A stretch of DNA of 64,000 bases from Porticoccaceae bacterium (GTDB taxonomy: Bacteria > Pseudomonadota > Gammaproteobacteria > Pseudomonadales > Porticoccaceae). The notes under the pieces are model-generated. The model was not told the origin of the DNA and did not search any database. It saw nothing but the letters and a program-made list of their open reading frames with translations. The DNA is taken from contig DUBX01000013.1 in NCBI GenBank assembly GCA_012960115.1, positions 38,260 through 102,259 of the forward strand, read 5' to 3'. Of the stretch, positions 11,160 to 21,954 are shown in pieces (the stretch's first letter is position 1; each line of letters begins with the position of its first letter). The position numbers and the translations under genes are program-made.

Positions 11160-12373
11160 TTATCCCTTAAATCTTTCCATTACTAGCGCGGCATTAGTGC
11201 CGCCAAAGCCGAAACTATTGGACATGACACGATTTAGCTTGGTTTGCTTTGATTCTAATAGTATTGGCAATCCTTTAGCGTGATCGTCAAGAGTGTCGAT
11301 GTGCGCAGAAGCAGCCACGAAATCTGCTTCCATCATCAACATGCAGTATATGGCTTCATGAACACCTGCAGCCCCTAAGCTATGGCCAGATAGAGACTTT
11401 GTGGAACTGATGTCGGGACAGTTGTCTCCAAAAACATTGCGAATAGCCCCTAGCTCAGCCATGTCACCTACTGGTGTGCTGGTGCCGTGGGTGTTGATAT
11501 AGTCAATGGGCCCAGAAGCCGTGGCCATGGCCATTTTCATGCATCGTTCAGCACCTTCTCCTGAGGGAGACACCATGTCAGCTCCATCAGAAGTGGCGCC
11601 GTATCCGGTCACTTCACAGATGATATTAGCACCGCGCGCTAAAGCATGTTCTAGTTCTTCAACGATAACGCAACCGCCACCCAATCCAGGAGCAAAACCA
11701 TCACGGTCGGCATCATAGGCTCTAGAGGCGATCGCAGGAGTGTCATTGTATTTGCTGGTTAGTGCTCCCATAGCATCGAACATGGCGGCCATTGACCAAT
11801 GCATTTCTTCAGCGCCGCCGGCCAGTAATACGTCTTGTTTTCCGAGTTGAATTAATTCAACGGCATGACCTATACAGTGTGCACTTGTGGCGCAGGCAGA
11901 GGAAAGTGAGTAATTAACACCTTTAATTTTAAAGGGAGTCGCGACACAGGCAGACACAGTACTAGCCATAATTTGAGTGACTCGATAGGGGCCGCACGTT
12001 TAATGCCTCGAGCTCGCATCACGTCAACAGCCTCGACAAACATTTCGCCAGAAAGCCCGCCTGAACCCATAATCAGACCGGTTCTGAGGTTAGAGACCAT
12101 CTCGTCAGTAAGGCCAGCATCGGCAATGGCTCTATCAGCAGCTATGTAACCATAGGCCGCAGAGTCGCCCATAAAACGTAATATTTTTCGGTCAATATGA
12201 TCTTTTGGGTCGAGATCAATAACACCCCCGACATTACAACGCAGGCCCATATCAGCGAAATCTTCTCGCCGTTGAATTCCCGAGATACCATTGCGAAGGG
12301 AGTGTGTAACAGACTCTCTATCATTGCCTAGGCAGGATACGATCCCCAGCCCTGTAATTACAGCTCGTTTCAT
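11160..12373 (-). pseudogene. fabB: 3-oxoacyl-ACP synthase I, split by an apparent 1-nt deletion
   Basis: ORFs 11870-12373 and 11160-11969 together give a full FabB; the frame changes at about 11988-11993 (minus strand GCGGCCCC; one extra G restores [21 protein letters not shown]). Confidence 0.9.
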
Positions 12374-12412
12374 TGAGTTTCCTTCTTAAAGGTAATGCGT
12401 TAAAGATAAATA

Positions 12413-12940
12413 TTAAAAGCTGTCAGTGCTCTCGAATAGTCCCACTTTCAAATCTTGGGCAGTATAAATTTCACGACCGTCAACTTCTACGGATCCATTG
12501 GCGATTCCCATAATCAGTCTACGTTGGATAAGTCGAGTGAACTCAATTTTGTAGGTGACTTTTTTTGCGGTGGGCAATATCTGACCAAAGAACTTAACAT
12601 TTCCTGCCCCGAGGGCTCGACCACGGCCTTTATTTCCGTTCCATACTAAGAAGAATCCAACCAGTTGCCAGAGAGCATCTAGCCCTAGACAGCCGGGCAT
12701 TACAGGATCTCCTTCAAAGTGGCAGTCGAAAAACCAGAGGTCGGGCGTAATATCTATTTCAGCTATAATTTGGCCAAGACCATTTGTGCCGCCATGGTTG
12801 TTGATTTCGACGATCCGATCAATCATCAACATATTAGGGGCGGGGAGTTTGGCGTTTTCCGGTCCAAACAATTCACCGCGAGTGGAGCGTAGTATTTCTT
12901 CTTTTGAATATGATGATTTCGGCGTAAAGGACATGGGCAA
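12413..12940 (-). CDS. fabA: 3-hydroxydecanoyl-ACP dehydratase/isomerase
   Basis: [10 protein letters not shown]...[28 protein letters not shown]. Confidence 0.97.
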   Translation of the reverse strand: MPMSFTPKSSYSKEEILRSTRGELFGPENAKLPAPNMLMIDRIVEINNHGGTNGLGQIIAEIDITPDLWFFDCHFEGDPVMPGCLGLDALWQLVGFFLVWNGNKGRGRALGAGNVKFFGQILPTAKKVTYKIEFTRLIQRRLIMGIANGSVEVDGREIYTAQDLKVGLFESTDSF

Positions 12941-13133
12941 CTTTTTGCTGTGATTAAAAAGCCCATTTTAACGATTTATTGAATTAGCGGCAACTTTTAC
13001 GTTTTATTACGGGGCAATCTTTTAGTTATAAGCGATTTACTATTTGATTTCTACGATCTTATGAGTTGACAGTAAAGGACTGTCTGCCTAGCATGCATGC
13101 TGTCCAGTAATGAAGACACTATAGGAAGTATGA

Positions 13134-14087
13134 ATGCTACCTTTTCATCAGGCTGTGGAAAATGAGTTTTCCGAAGTTAACAAGTTAATCGTTAGTCAGC
13201 TCCATTCCGATGTTGGGTTAGTGGAAAATATCGGTCACTACATTATTGATGCGGGTGGCAAGCGCTTGCGTCCCGTGGTCGTTCTACTGAGTGCGCTCGC
13301 TAATGGTTACCAAGGCGTAGATCATTTGAAAATGGCAGCGGTCATTGAGTTTATTCATACAGCCACATTGCTTCATGACGACGTCGTTGACGTCGCTAGC
13401 TTGCGTCGCGGGCGACAAACCGCTAATGCTCAGTGGGGAAATGCGCCCAGTGTGCTAGTGGGGGACTTTCTTTATTCAAGAGCTTTCCAAATGTTGGTCG
13501 AAATAGCGCATATGCCAATTATGAGCGTGATGGCGAATGCCACCAATGTTATTTCGGAGGGAGAAGTTCAACAGATGGCTAATGCTGGCAATCCAGACAT
13601 TAGTGAAGAGATTTACCGTCAGGTAATTTATCGTAAAACTGCAAAGCTTTTCGAAGCCGCAGCTCAGGTTGGTGCCTGTCTTGCTGGGAAAAATCAAGAT
13701 GCGATGATTGCTTATGGAAAGCATCTGGGGTTGGCGTTTCAGATTGCTGACGATGTTTTGGATTATCAAGGTGATATAGAGGTAACGGGCAAGAATATCG
13801 GCAGCGATCTTGCTGAAGGAAAAATGACTTTACCGCTTATTTTTACTCGTGATAACGCTGGACCTGAACATGCTGATTTGATTCGCAAGGCTATTGCGGG
13901 CAAGACCGCGGATGATTTCGGGGCTATATTACAAGTGGTCAATACTAGCGGCGGTCTTTCCTATAGCCGTCAGCAAGCAGTAGTGGAAGTTGAGCTTGCT
14001 AAGCATGCTCTTGTTGGAATGCCCGATGGTGTGTACAAGCATGTACTGCTTGATCTTGCCGAATTCTCAATATCTCGTGTTAGCTAA
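13134..14087 (+). CDS. ispB: polyprenyl (octaprenyl) diphosphate synthase
   Basis: GGKRLRPVVVLL, LLHDDVVD, QIADDVLDYQGD motifs. Confidence 0.93.
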   Translation: MLPFHQAVENEFSEVNKLIVSQLHSDVGLVENIGHYIIDAGGKRLRPVVVLLSALANGYQGVDHLKMAAVIEFIHTATLLHDDVVDVASLRRGRQTANAQWGNAPSVLVGDFLYSRAFQMLVEIAHMPIMSVMANATNVISEGEVQQMANAGNPDISEEIYRQVIYRKTAKLFEAAAQVGACLAGKNQDAMIAYGKHLGLAFQIADDVLDYQGDIEVTGKNIGSDLAEGKMTLPLIFTRDNAGPEHADLIRKAIAGKTADDFGAILQVVNTSGGLSYSRQQAVVEVELAKHALVGMPDGVYKHVLLDLAEFSISRVS

Positions 14088-14493
14088 GCGCCTTTTAGAG
14101 GTATCAAATACCTTTTGTCCGGGATTTTACTGAACCCTATAGTGTCTAATAGGCGAAGACTTTGATCACAGATTAATTCGGTTCCAAAAAAACAAACAAC
14201 ATCCACCTAATGCACATCTGTACTTCAGGTTCATATGGTTTTTAGCTATAGCTCATAAAGACCATGATGTTGCTGAAGCTCCCTTATATTATATAATTTA
14301 AATGAAGTTTGACGAGACTATTCAGAAGGCTTAATAAATCATTAAGGCAACTCAAAATTTCTGATAATCGCATTATTTAGTTTGTAATAGTGACTATTTA
14401 TATTGCTGGTATGGGCCCCACGGTTTTTTTTGGTACTATTCATCTTAGTTATTAATACAACGATATTCATATCCAAAATTTAAGGAGAATTGA

Positions 14494-15726
14494 GTGATAG
14501 TCGGAATTCCTTCGGAAGTCAAAACCGGTGAAAAGCGCGTCGCCATGTCCCCTGCCAATGTCCAGTCATTAACGGACAAAAGTGTAAAGGTGCTTGTTCA
14601 AAAACATGCTGGTAGTGCGGCTGGCTACCTAGATGCTGAATATAACGCTGCTGGAGCAACGACTATAGCAGACCGAGCAGAGATATTTGCCACCGCAGAT
14701 ATCATTTTACAAGTCCAAAGCTTTGGCTCAAATTCTGAAAACAGTGACTCAGATCTAGCGTTGTTACGTCGTGGTCAGTTGGTGATCGGAATGATGGATC
14801 CATTAGCCTCTCCACAGGCTGCAGAGGCAGTCGCTGCGACAGGGGCTAGTGCCATCGCTCTTGAGTTGGTGCCACGTATTAGCAGAGCACAAAGTATGGA
14901 CGTGCTTTCGTCTATGGCGACCTTAGCTGGTTATAAAGCGGTATTGATCGGAGCCTCGGCATCTCCGCGCATTTTTCCTATGCTGATGACCGCAGCAGGC
15001 ACTCTTCAGCCCGCTCGAGTACTCATTATGGGAGTGGGCGTTGCCGGTCTGCAGGCCTGTGCTACGGCTAAGAGGTTAGGAGCTGTTGTTGAGGCCTACG
15101 ACGTTCGTCCCGCCGCTAGAGAACAGATTATTTCGGTGGGGGCAAAGCCTATCGAGTTGGACCTCGATACTGGCGAAACAGAAGGCGCCGGCGGTTACGC
15201 TAAAGAGCAGGGGGAAGATTTTCTTCGCCGGCAGCGCGAATTGATGACTGAAGTGGTTGCCCAGCAGGACATTATTATCACTACGGCAGCCATCCCCGGG
15301 GCAAAGTCGCCAATTCTAGTGACAGAAGAGATGGTTATAGCTATGAAGCCAGGTGCTGTGATAGTTGATCTCGCTGCAGAACGCGGTGGAAACTGTGACC
15401 TTACTGAGCAGGGGAAAACTATTGTTGCCCACGATGTAATTATTGTAGGCCCTGAGAACGTTCCTTCGGACTTGGCTTATCATGCCAGTCAGATGTACGG
15501 TAAAAATATGCAGACTCTTCTCGAACTCATATTGGATGAAAATGGTAGTCTCAGTCTGGACCTTAATGATGAAATTGTTGCGGGCACTCTTATAGCTCAC
15601 GATGGCGATGTTCCTCAGGCCCATATACGAAAATTACTGGGCCTTAATGAAATAGAGGTCTCTGCGGAATCAGATCCAAAACCTGCTACCGCCCATGCGG
15701 TCACTGACGAAAAACAAGAGAGATAA
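14494..15726 (+). CDS. pntA: NAD(P) transhydrogenase subunit alpha part 1
   Basis: MIVGIPSEVKTGEKRVAMSP; NAD-binding domain; split alpha subunit. Confidence 0.95.
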   Translation: MIVGIPSEVKTGEKRVAMSPANVQSLTDKSVKVLVQKHAGSAAGYLDAEYNAAGATTIADRAEIFATADIILQVQSFGSNSENSDSDLALLRRGQLVIGMMDPLASPQAAEAVAATGASAIALELVPRISRAQSMDVLSSMATLAGYKAVLIGASASPRIFPMLMTAAGTLQPARVLIMGVGVAGLQACATAKRLGAVVEAYDVRPAAREQIISVGAKPIELDLDTGETEGAGGYAKEQGEDFLRRQRELMTEVVAQQDIIITTAAIPGAKSPILVTEEMVIAMKPGAVIVDLAAERGGNCDLTEQGKTIVAHDVIIVGPENVPSDLAYHASQMYGKNMQTLLELILDENGSLSLDLNDEIVAGTLIAHDGDVPQAHIRKLLGLNEIEVSAESDPKPATAHAVTDEKQER

Positions 15727-15729
15727 TCA

Positions 15730-16011
15730 ATGGAAACCTTAATTTTACTTCTAGCGTTGTTCGTCCTCGCTTTATTCCTCGGGGTTGAGCTAATTACTAA
15801 AGTTCCTCCAACCTTGCATACACCATTAATGTCTGGAACCAATGCAGTATCAGGAATTACCTTGGTCGGGGCTTTATTGGCCGCAGGGACAGGCAGCTCC
15901 CCTATGCTGGTTAACTGGCTTGGTTTTATAGCTGTGACTTTGGCGACTATCAATGTGGTCGGCGGTTATCTGGTGACTAATCGTATGCTTGCCATGTTTA
16001 AGAGGAAATAG
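15730..16011 (+). CDS. pntAB: NAD(P) transhydrogenase subunit alpha part 2 (TM)
   Basis: FLGVELITKVPPTLHTPLMSGTNAVSGI. Confidence 0.93.
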   Translation: METLILLLALFVLALFLGVELITKVPPTLHTPLMSGTNAVSGITLVGALLAAGTGSSPMLVNWLGFIAVTLATINVVGGYLVTNRMLAMFKRK

Positions 16012-17460
16012 ATGATGAGTGGAAGTTTAATTAACCTTATTTATCTGATTGCCGGCATATTATTTATTCTTGGAATCAAAGGACTCACCAAACCAAAAAC
16101 AGCTGTTCGGGGCAACTTTCTCTCCGCGCTGGGTATGTTAGTTGCCGTAGTAATAACGCTGTTCACTATTAACGATGTGGATTTTACTTATGTGATAGCG
16201 GGTGTTGCCGTCGGCGGCATTGTCGGCGCGGTGATGGCTCTGCGGATCCAAATGACGTCAATGCCTCAAATGGTGGCTTTGTTAAATGGATTTGGCGGTG
16301 GTGCTTCGCTCTCTATTGCGCTCGCTGAATATGTTACGCGTACAGGTATAAATCCTGCTTCGATCTCTGATTTTCTACAGCCGACGGTTGTTGCCGCTAG
16401 TGCATTTGGCGAGGGAGCAGAGGCTACTATTGCCTTAGTGTCGATTAGCCTTACTGTCCTTATAGGTGCGGTTACCCTCACTGGTAGTTTGGTCGCCTTT
16501 AGCAAACTGCAGGAGTTAATGAAGAAAAGTTATGGACTGCCTGGAGGCCCTTTTGGCAATGGAATTTTGTTATTGGGCGCTTTGGCTGCAGTTGCGTTTC
16601 TCGTGATAAACCCAGGCAACACGATGGCTATGGTAGCCATCCTAGGGCTTGCTCTTTTACTTGGTTTGTTCTTGGTAATGCCCATTGGTGGTGCCGACAT
16701 GCCAGTAGTGATTGCGCTGCTAAATTCTTATTCGGGAATCGCTGCAGCGTTGGCAGGCTTTATTTTAGGTAACACTGTATTAATTATTGCGGGTTCACTT
16801 GTGGGCACCTCGGGGCTTGTCCTTACAAAAATTATGTGTGTTGCCATGAACCGCTCTCTGGCTAATGTCTTGTTTGGAAAGATGGCCGCTGGTGGGGAAA
16901 CCATAGATGCTGACGAGATCTATGATGGCAAGGTGACCAGTGCGCAACCTGATGAAGTTGCTATGCTTTTAGAGACTGCTCAGAGAGTCGTTATTGTACC
17001 GGGTTATGGTATGGCAATGGCACAGGCTCAACATGCAGTTCGAGAGCTTGCCGACGCGATGGTATCTAAAGGCGTCGAAGTTGAATATGGCATTCACCCA
17101 GTGGCGGGACGCATGCCTGGCCACATGAATGTACTGCTTGCAGAGGCAGAGGTGCCTTACGATAAATTAGTTGAAATGGATAGAATCAATCCCACCTTTG
17201 AAGATACTGATGTGGTGATTGTTATTGGCGCGAATGACGTGACCAATCCTATGGCTCGTGATATTGAAGGAAGTCCAATCTACGGTATGCCTATCCTTAA
17301 TGTTGATAAGGCTAAAACTGTAGTGGTGATTAAAAGATCATTAAGTCCGGGTTTTGCTGGATTGCCTAATCCGTTGTTTGCGATGGATCACACTTTGATG
17401 GTTTATGGCGACGGTAAGAAGGCTGTCATAGAAATGACAACAGCGCTGAATCAACTTTAA
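16012..17460 (+). CDS. pntB: NAD(P) transhydrogenase subunit beta
   Basis: 482 aa; GYGMAMAQAQHAVRELAD...HPVAGRMPGHMNVLLAEA. Confidence 0.97.
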   Translation: MMSGSLINLIYLIAGILFILGIKGLTKPKTAVRGNFLSALGMLVAVVITLFTINDVDFTYVIAGVAVGGIVGAVMALRIQMTSMPQMVALLNGFGGGASLSIALAEYVTRTGINPASISDFLQPTVVAASAFGEGAEATIALVSISLTVLIGAVTLTGSLVAFSKLQELMKKSYGLPGGPFGNGILLLGALAAVAFLVINPGNTMAMVAILGLALLLGLFLVMPIGGADMPVVIALLNSYSGIAAALAGFILGNTVLIIAGSLVGTSGLVLTKIMCVAMNRSLANVLFGKMAAGGETIDADEIYDGKVTSAQPDEVAMLLETAQRVVIVPGYGMAMAQAQHAVRELADAMVSKGVEVEYGIHPVAGRMPGHMNVLLAEAEVPYDKLVEMDRINPTFEDTDVVIVIGANDVTNPMARDIEGSPIYGMPILNVDKAKTVVVIKRSLSPGFAGLPNPLFAMDHTLMVYGDGKKAVIEMTTALNQL

Positions 17461-17477
17461 TTCCTGCTGTTGTTACG

Positions 17478-17509
17478 AACGCCCTGTCGGTAAACGGCAG
17501 GGCGTTTTT
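17478..17509 (+). terminator. Rho-independent terminator after pntB
   Basis: AACGCCCTGTCG-GTAAA-CGGCAGGGCGTTTTT. Confidence 0.85.
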
Positions 17510-17639
17510 GTTTGGGTCATAAGTGCCTATGCATTATGATAATTGCATAAGTGAATAATCTATGTAAACTGGTCGCTCTCTTAATAGGATTTTAGACAAA
17601 AAAAGACGGAAATACTACTAATAGAAAAGAGGATATATC

Positions 17640-18039
17640 ATGACTCAATTAGACATATGGCGCAAACCAAAGCGCAGCGGGTTCACATTTTATTGCGATC
17701 GCATTTTTAGTATGGGTTGGCTTACGTGTTTCTAACAACATCAGAAATAGTGATGAAGCAAATATTGTAATGAAACTAGCAGGCACGGGGTTTTGTCTCT
17801 CCGTTGCATATTTTTGTGCCTTTAATACGGGTTGGTACGAATGGAATGCTAATGGCGCGGCAGCAGCATTTAGCTATCTAGCGTCGACTAATATTGCTAT
17901 CAGTCAGGGTGCACAAACCTTTGTTGCAAACATGAACCCAGGTGCCGACTTCAATCTGAAGCCTGACCTTATGCAGGGTATTTTCTTAATATCAATGCTG
18001 GTAATGCAGATGGGTCAAATCTGGATGCCTAAGAAGTAA
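17640..18039 (+). pseudogene. small membrane protein with apparent frameshift near its start
   Basis: RBS (AGAGGA) and ATG at 17640 lead into a frame that stops at once, while the adjacent frame encodes YGANQSAAGSHFIAIAFLVWVGLRVSNNIRNSDEAN... fused to ORF 17770-18039 with no start codon of its own. Confidence 0.6.
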
Positions 18040-18071
18040 ACAGTATGTGTCTAAGGCCTTTCGGCCGTTAA

Positions 18072-18106
18072 AAGCCCCGGAGTGCAGGTTATTCCGAGGC
18101 TTTTTT
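18072..18106 (+). terminator. Rho-independent terminator
   Basis: AAGCCCCGGA...TCCGAGGCTTTTTT. Confidence 0.75.
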
Positions 18107-18236
18107 ATTTATACGTGCTCATAAATACTCTTGCCTGTGATGCTTTAATTTGGGTTGCTAGGTCGCGCCTATTGAAAAGGTGTTAACCAGACCCCAACTT
18201 AGTAATAACCAACAAAGCTTGACCTAGGAGTAAATT

Positions 18237-20810
18237 ATGCGCATGGAAAAATTAACCAATCAGTTGCAATCTGCGCTGAGCGAGGCTCAATCAATTGCCA
18301 TTGGTAATGACCACACGGCGATAGAGCCACCGCACTTACTATTGGCGTTGCTTGATCAGCAGGGCGGTAGTGTTCGTCCCATTCTTAATCGTGCTGGCTT
18401 TGATGTATCCGGATTGCAGCATCAGTTCAATGAGCAGCTTGAAAAATTAGCCCAAGTGAAGACGCCCACAGGGGAGGCCAGTATGTCTCAAGGCCTTGGG
18501 CGATTGTTTAATTTGGCCGATCGCGCTGCGCAAAAAAAGCACGATCAGTACATCTCCAGCGAAACACTGTTAAAAGTGGCACTGGAAGATACTGGCCATC
18601 TAGGGAAAATACTTAGCAGATTTGGGGATATTAAAAAAGCAAACGAGGTCATTGCTAGTGTCAGAGGTGATGGCAGCGTTGAGCATGCTGATGCTGAGGA
18701 GCAGCGTGAGGCGTTAAATAAATACACCATTGACCTAACTGAACGTGCCGAAATGGGAAAGCTCGACCCTGTAATTGGGCGTGATGACGAGATTCGGCGA
18801 ACGATTCAGGTGCTGCAACGTCGCACCAAAAACAATCCTGTACTTATCGGTGAGCCGGGGGTCGGGAAAACAGCAATCGTTGAGGGTTTAGCGCAACGTA
18901 TTATTAATGGCGAGGTGCCAGAGGGTTTAAAAAATAAGCGCGTTTTAACACTTGATCTTGGCGCGCTTCTAGCGGGCGCTAAGTTTAGAGGTGATTTCGA
19001 GGAGCGCCTGAAGGCAGTACTTAAAGATCTCTCCAAGCAGGAGGGGCAGATTATTTTGTTCATCGATGAGATACATACTATGGTCGGAGCGGGTAAGGCC
19101 GAAGGGTCCTTAGATGCAGGCAATATGTTAAAGCCAGCGCTGGCTCAAGGCGAATTACATTGTGTTGGTGCCACGACGTTAGATGAATACCGTAAATTCA
19201 TAGAGAAAGACGCGGCACTTGAACGTCGTTTTCAAAAAATATTGGTGGAAGAGCCTAATCAAGAAGATACGGTCGCTATATTGCGTGGGTTAAAAGAACG
19301 TTATGAGGTGCACCATGGCGTTGAAATCACCGATAGTGCAATTATTGCCGCCGCGCATCTATCTGCGCGGTACATTACAGATCGTCAATTGCCCGACAAG
19401 GCTATCGATTTGATTGACGAAGCGGGTAGTCGTATTAGGATGGAAATTGACTCCAAGCCAGAGCAGTTAGATCGGCTGGAACGGCGCCTTATTCAACTAA
19501 AGATTGAACGCGAAGCATTGAAGAAAGACAGTGACCAAGCCGCTAAAAAGCGCCGGACTAAACTCGACGAGGACATCTCGAGCCTAGGAAAGGAATACGC
19601 AGATCTTGAACAAATTTGGGTTGCCGAAAAAGCGTCGATGCAGGGGTCCACGCACATCAAAAGTGAGCTGGAGGACGCCAAGATAGATTTGGAAGTGGCT
19701 CATCGCTCGGGCAATTTGGAGAAAATGGCACAAATTCAATACAGTGTAATCCCCGAGTTAGAAAAACAGCTTATTGAGGCGAGTAATTCAGCCGATATAG
19801 AAATGCAACTACTTAGAAACAAAGTCACAGAAGAAGAAATCGCCGACGTCGTGGCTAAGTGGACGGGCATTCCTGTGGCTAAAATGCTCGAAGGAGAGCG
19901 CGATAAATTACTGCGTATGGAGGATGCCTTGCATCAACGAGTGATGGGGCAGTCTGAAGCTGTAGTGGCGGTATCTAATGCCGTTAGACGAGCTCGTGCT
20001 GGGCTCGCCGACCCTAATCGACCGAACGGTTCATTTCTGTTTCTTGGTCCAACTGGGGTCGGCAAGACCGAACTATGTAAATCTCTCGCTGAATTTCTAT
20101 TTGATAGTGAGGAGGCTATGGTACGTATCGACATGTCCGAGTTCATGGAGAAGCATTCTGTCGCTCGATTGATCGGCGCCCCTCCAGGTTACGTTGGGTA
20201 TGAGGAAGGAGGTTATCTTACTGAAGCGGTCCGACGCCGGCCCTATTCGGTATTGCTCCTTGATGAGGTTGAAAAAGCGCATCCTGATGTGTTCAACGTG
20301 CTACTGCAAGTGCTTGATGATGGTCGCCTTACGGATGGGCAAGGCCGCACAGTCGATTTCAAAAACACTATTATTGTCATGACGTCTAATTTGGGCTCTG
20401 ATGTTATTCAGCTGTTGTCGGGCGAAGAAAACTATGACGTTATGAAAACGGCGGTTATGGATGTGGTGAGCCTCAATTTCAGACCCGAGTTTATTAACCG
20501 AGTTGATGAGGTAGTCGTGTTTCATCCCTTGGATAAATCGGAGTTACGAGGTATTGCTAACATCCAATTGAAGTTGTTGCAGCGTCGTTTGTCATACCAT
20601 GATCTAAATTTAAGTTTGGATGTTAGGGTTCTAGACCGAGTGCTAGAAGCTGGCTTTGATCCTGTTTACGGTGCGCGACCCCTAAAAAGAGCTTTGCAAC
20701 AGCTTATTGAGAATCCCCTAGCAGAGCGAATTTTGGCGGGTGACTTCGTTGCAGGTAGCCATATTGTAGCTAACTTAGAGGGCGATGCAGTTGCCTTTGA
20801 TAGAGTTTAG
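18237..20810 (+). CDS. clpB: ATP-dependent disaggregase ClpB
   Basis: 857 aa, two AAA+ modules, [18 protein letters not shown] and [19 protein letters not shown]. Confidence 0.98.
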   Translation: MRMEKLTNQLQSALSEAQSIAIGNDHTAIEPPHLLLALLDQQGGSVRPILNRAGFDVSGLQHQFNEQLEKLAQVKTPTGEASMSQGLGRLFNLADRAAQKKHDQYISSETLLKVALEDTGHLGKILSRFGDIKKANEVIASVRGDGSVEHADAEEQREALNKYTIDLTERAEMGKLDPVIGRDDEIRRTIQVLQRRTKNNPVLIGEPGVGKTAIVEGLAQRIINGEVPEGLKNKRVLTLDLGALLAGAKFRGDFEERLKAVLKDLSKQEGQIILFIDEIHTMVGAGKAEGSLDAGNMLKPALAQGELHCVGATTLDEYRKFIEKDAALERRFQKILVEEPNQEDTVAILRGLKERYEVHHGVEITDSAIIAAAHLSARYITDRQLPDKAIDLIDEAGSRIRMEIDSKPEQLDRLERRLIQLKIEREALKKDSDQAAKKRRTKLDEDISSLGKEYADLEQIWVAEKASMQGSTHIKSELEDAKIDLEVAHRSGNLEKMAQIQYSVIPELEKQLIEASNSADIEMQLLRNKVTEEEIADVVAKWTGIPVAKMLEGERDKLLRMEDALHQRVMGQSEAVVAVSNAVRRARAGLADPNRPNGSFLFLGPTGVGKTELCKSLAEFLFDSEEAMVRIDMSEFMEKHSVARLIGAPPGYVGYEEGGYLTEAVRRRPYSVLLLDEVEKAHPDVFNVLLQVLDDGRLTDGQGRTVDFKNTIIVMTSNLGSDVIQLLSGEENYDVMKTAVMDVVSLNFRPEFINRVDEVVVFHPLDKSELRGIANIQLKLLQRRLSYHDLNLSLDVRVLDRVLEAGFDPVYGARPLKRALQQLIENPLAERILAGDFVAGSHIVANLEGDAVAFDRV

Positions 20811-21634
20811 AGATAACCCACCAAAGGGTCTCCACTAGAATACTGGGTAAGGCTAGCGAGGGAGTCAATAAAGAGATAAAAAAGTTCTGCCTGTGAGGAT
20901 ACGTCTAATTTGGCGTAACTATTTTTACGGTGTAATTTAACGGTCTCAGGCGATATACCTAGGCGTTCAGCAATCGATTTAGTTGAGTGGCCATGCAAGA
21001 ATAGCTGCACTACCTGGCTTTCACGATCAGTCAGGTAAGCCGTTCCAAAATATTTAAGGGCGTTGTCGAGTTGGCCTGGCAATTGATTGCTAGAATTTGC
21101 CTCTGATTTTTCGGTGCTGTCCCATTGAATTTTACAGATACTTTCTATGATCGGCGCAATATCCTCAAGCATTGTTAGTTGAGTGCGATTAAAGCGCTGA
21201 GCCATACTTAAACGACCGATTGAAATATTAATAAACTGTTTACCGTCAAGATGGACAATATAGCCAGCCTCATCTTTGATCTGAGTAAACTTGAAATAGC
21301 TACGGTAATATTCGGTCTTTTTGAAACCTTCGGGCGCCAAGTCACTTAGCCTGTGGAGACCTGAAATACCTCGATCAACGGCAGCTCGGTAAAAAGGGTC
21401 AAGTAAAAAAGCCCCATTTACAAAACCATCGATCTGACTTTCACGGTCCAGAGGGGGAATATCATTGTAATGTATTTGAGGCTGATGCCCTTCTTGAAAG
21501 TGGACAATAACAGCATTATCAAAAGGGACCAGACCCTTTAGCATGGTGATCAATAACGAAGGCAATCGTTTACTACCGATTTCAGGCATGATGGCGGCAA
21601 AGCGTTGGCTAAAGGCTAACAGATGGCTCGTCAT
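20807..21634 (-). CDS. LuxR-family transcriptional regulator
   Basis: C-terminal [54 protein letters not shown]. Confidence 0.88.
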   Translation of the reverse strand: MTSHLLAFSQRFAAIMPEIGSKRLPSLLITMLKGLVPFDNAVIVHFQEGHQPQIHYNDIPPLDRESQIDGFVNGAFLLDPFYRAAVDRGISGLHRLSDLAPEGFKKTEYYRSYFKFTQIKDEAGYIVHLDGKQFINISIGRLSMAQRFNRTQLTMLEDIAPIIESICKIQWDSTEKSEANSSNQLPGQLDNALKYFGTAYLTDRESQVVQLFLHGHSTKSIAERLGISPETVKLHRKNSYAKLDVSSQAELFYLFIDSLASLTQYSSGDPLVGYL

Positions 21635-21851
21635 AGTCTAGGCACTTCATAAAGTAAGTTACAGTTGCGCATGATACTGAATAATCTCTATATCTCACAA
21701 GATTTATCGAATCGCCATGTACCTGTTTAGACGAAGTTAATCCAATGAAGCTTTCCTGCACAATTTATTTTATGTGCTAGACTAAAATGAAAGGTATAAA
21801 AAGATAGAGCACTTGATAGTGATTATACGAGCTATGGTGACTCTCTAAAAT

Positions 21852-21945
21852 ACCCGCCGAAAGGCAATAAGAACACTGCGAGCGCAATGCGTTCGCCTTA
21901 CTGGCAGAGTGCCATGATAAGGCACCTGCCCTTAGTAAACGGGGT
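21852..21945 (+). promoter_or_regulatory. candidate structured 5' leader of the oxidase operon
   Basis: Two strong hairpins (21878-21896; 21903-21930) nested in possible closing pair ACCCG/CGGGGT just before coxB. Confidence 0.4.
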
Positions 21946-21954
21946 CGAATCCAT

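Noticed and set aside
11980-12000. Programmed ribosomal frameshift in fabB
   Set aside because: No slippery heptamer or obvious stimulator; a one-base loss next to a G/C run is the simpler explanation.
14088-14493. 400-bp gap between ispB and pntA as a tRNA or ncRNA gene
   Set aside because: No cloverleaf or T-loop GGTTCRA context; only a weak AGGTAT/ATACCT hairpin at 14099-14113.
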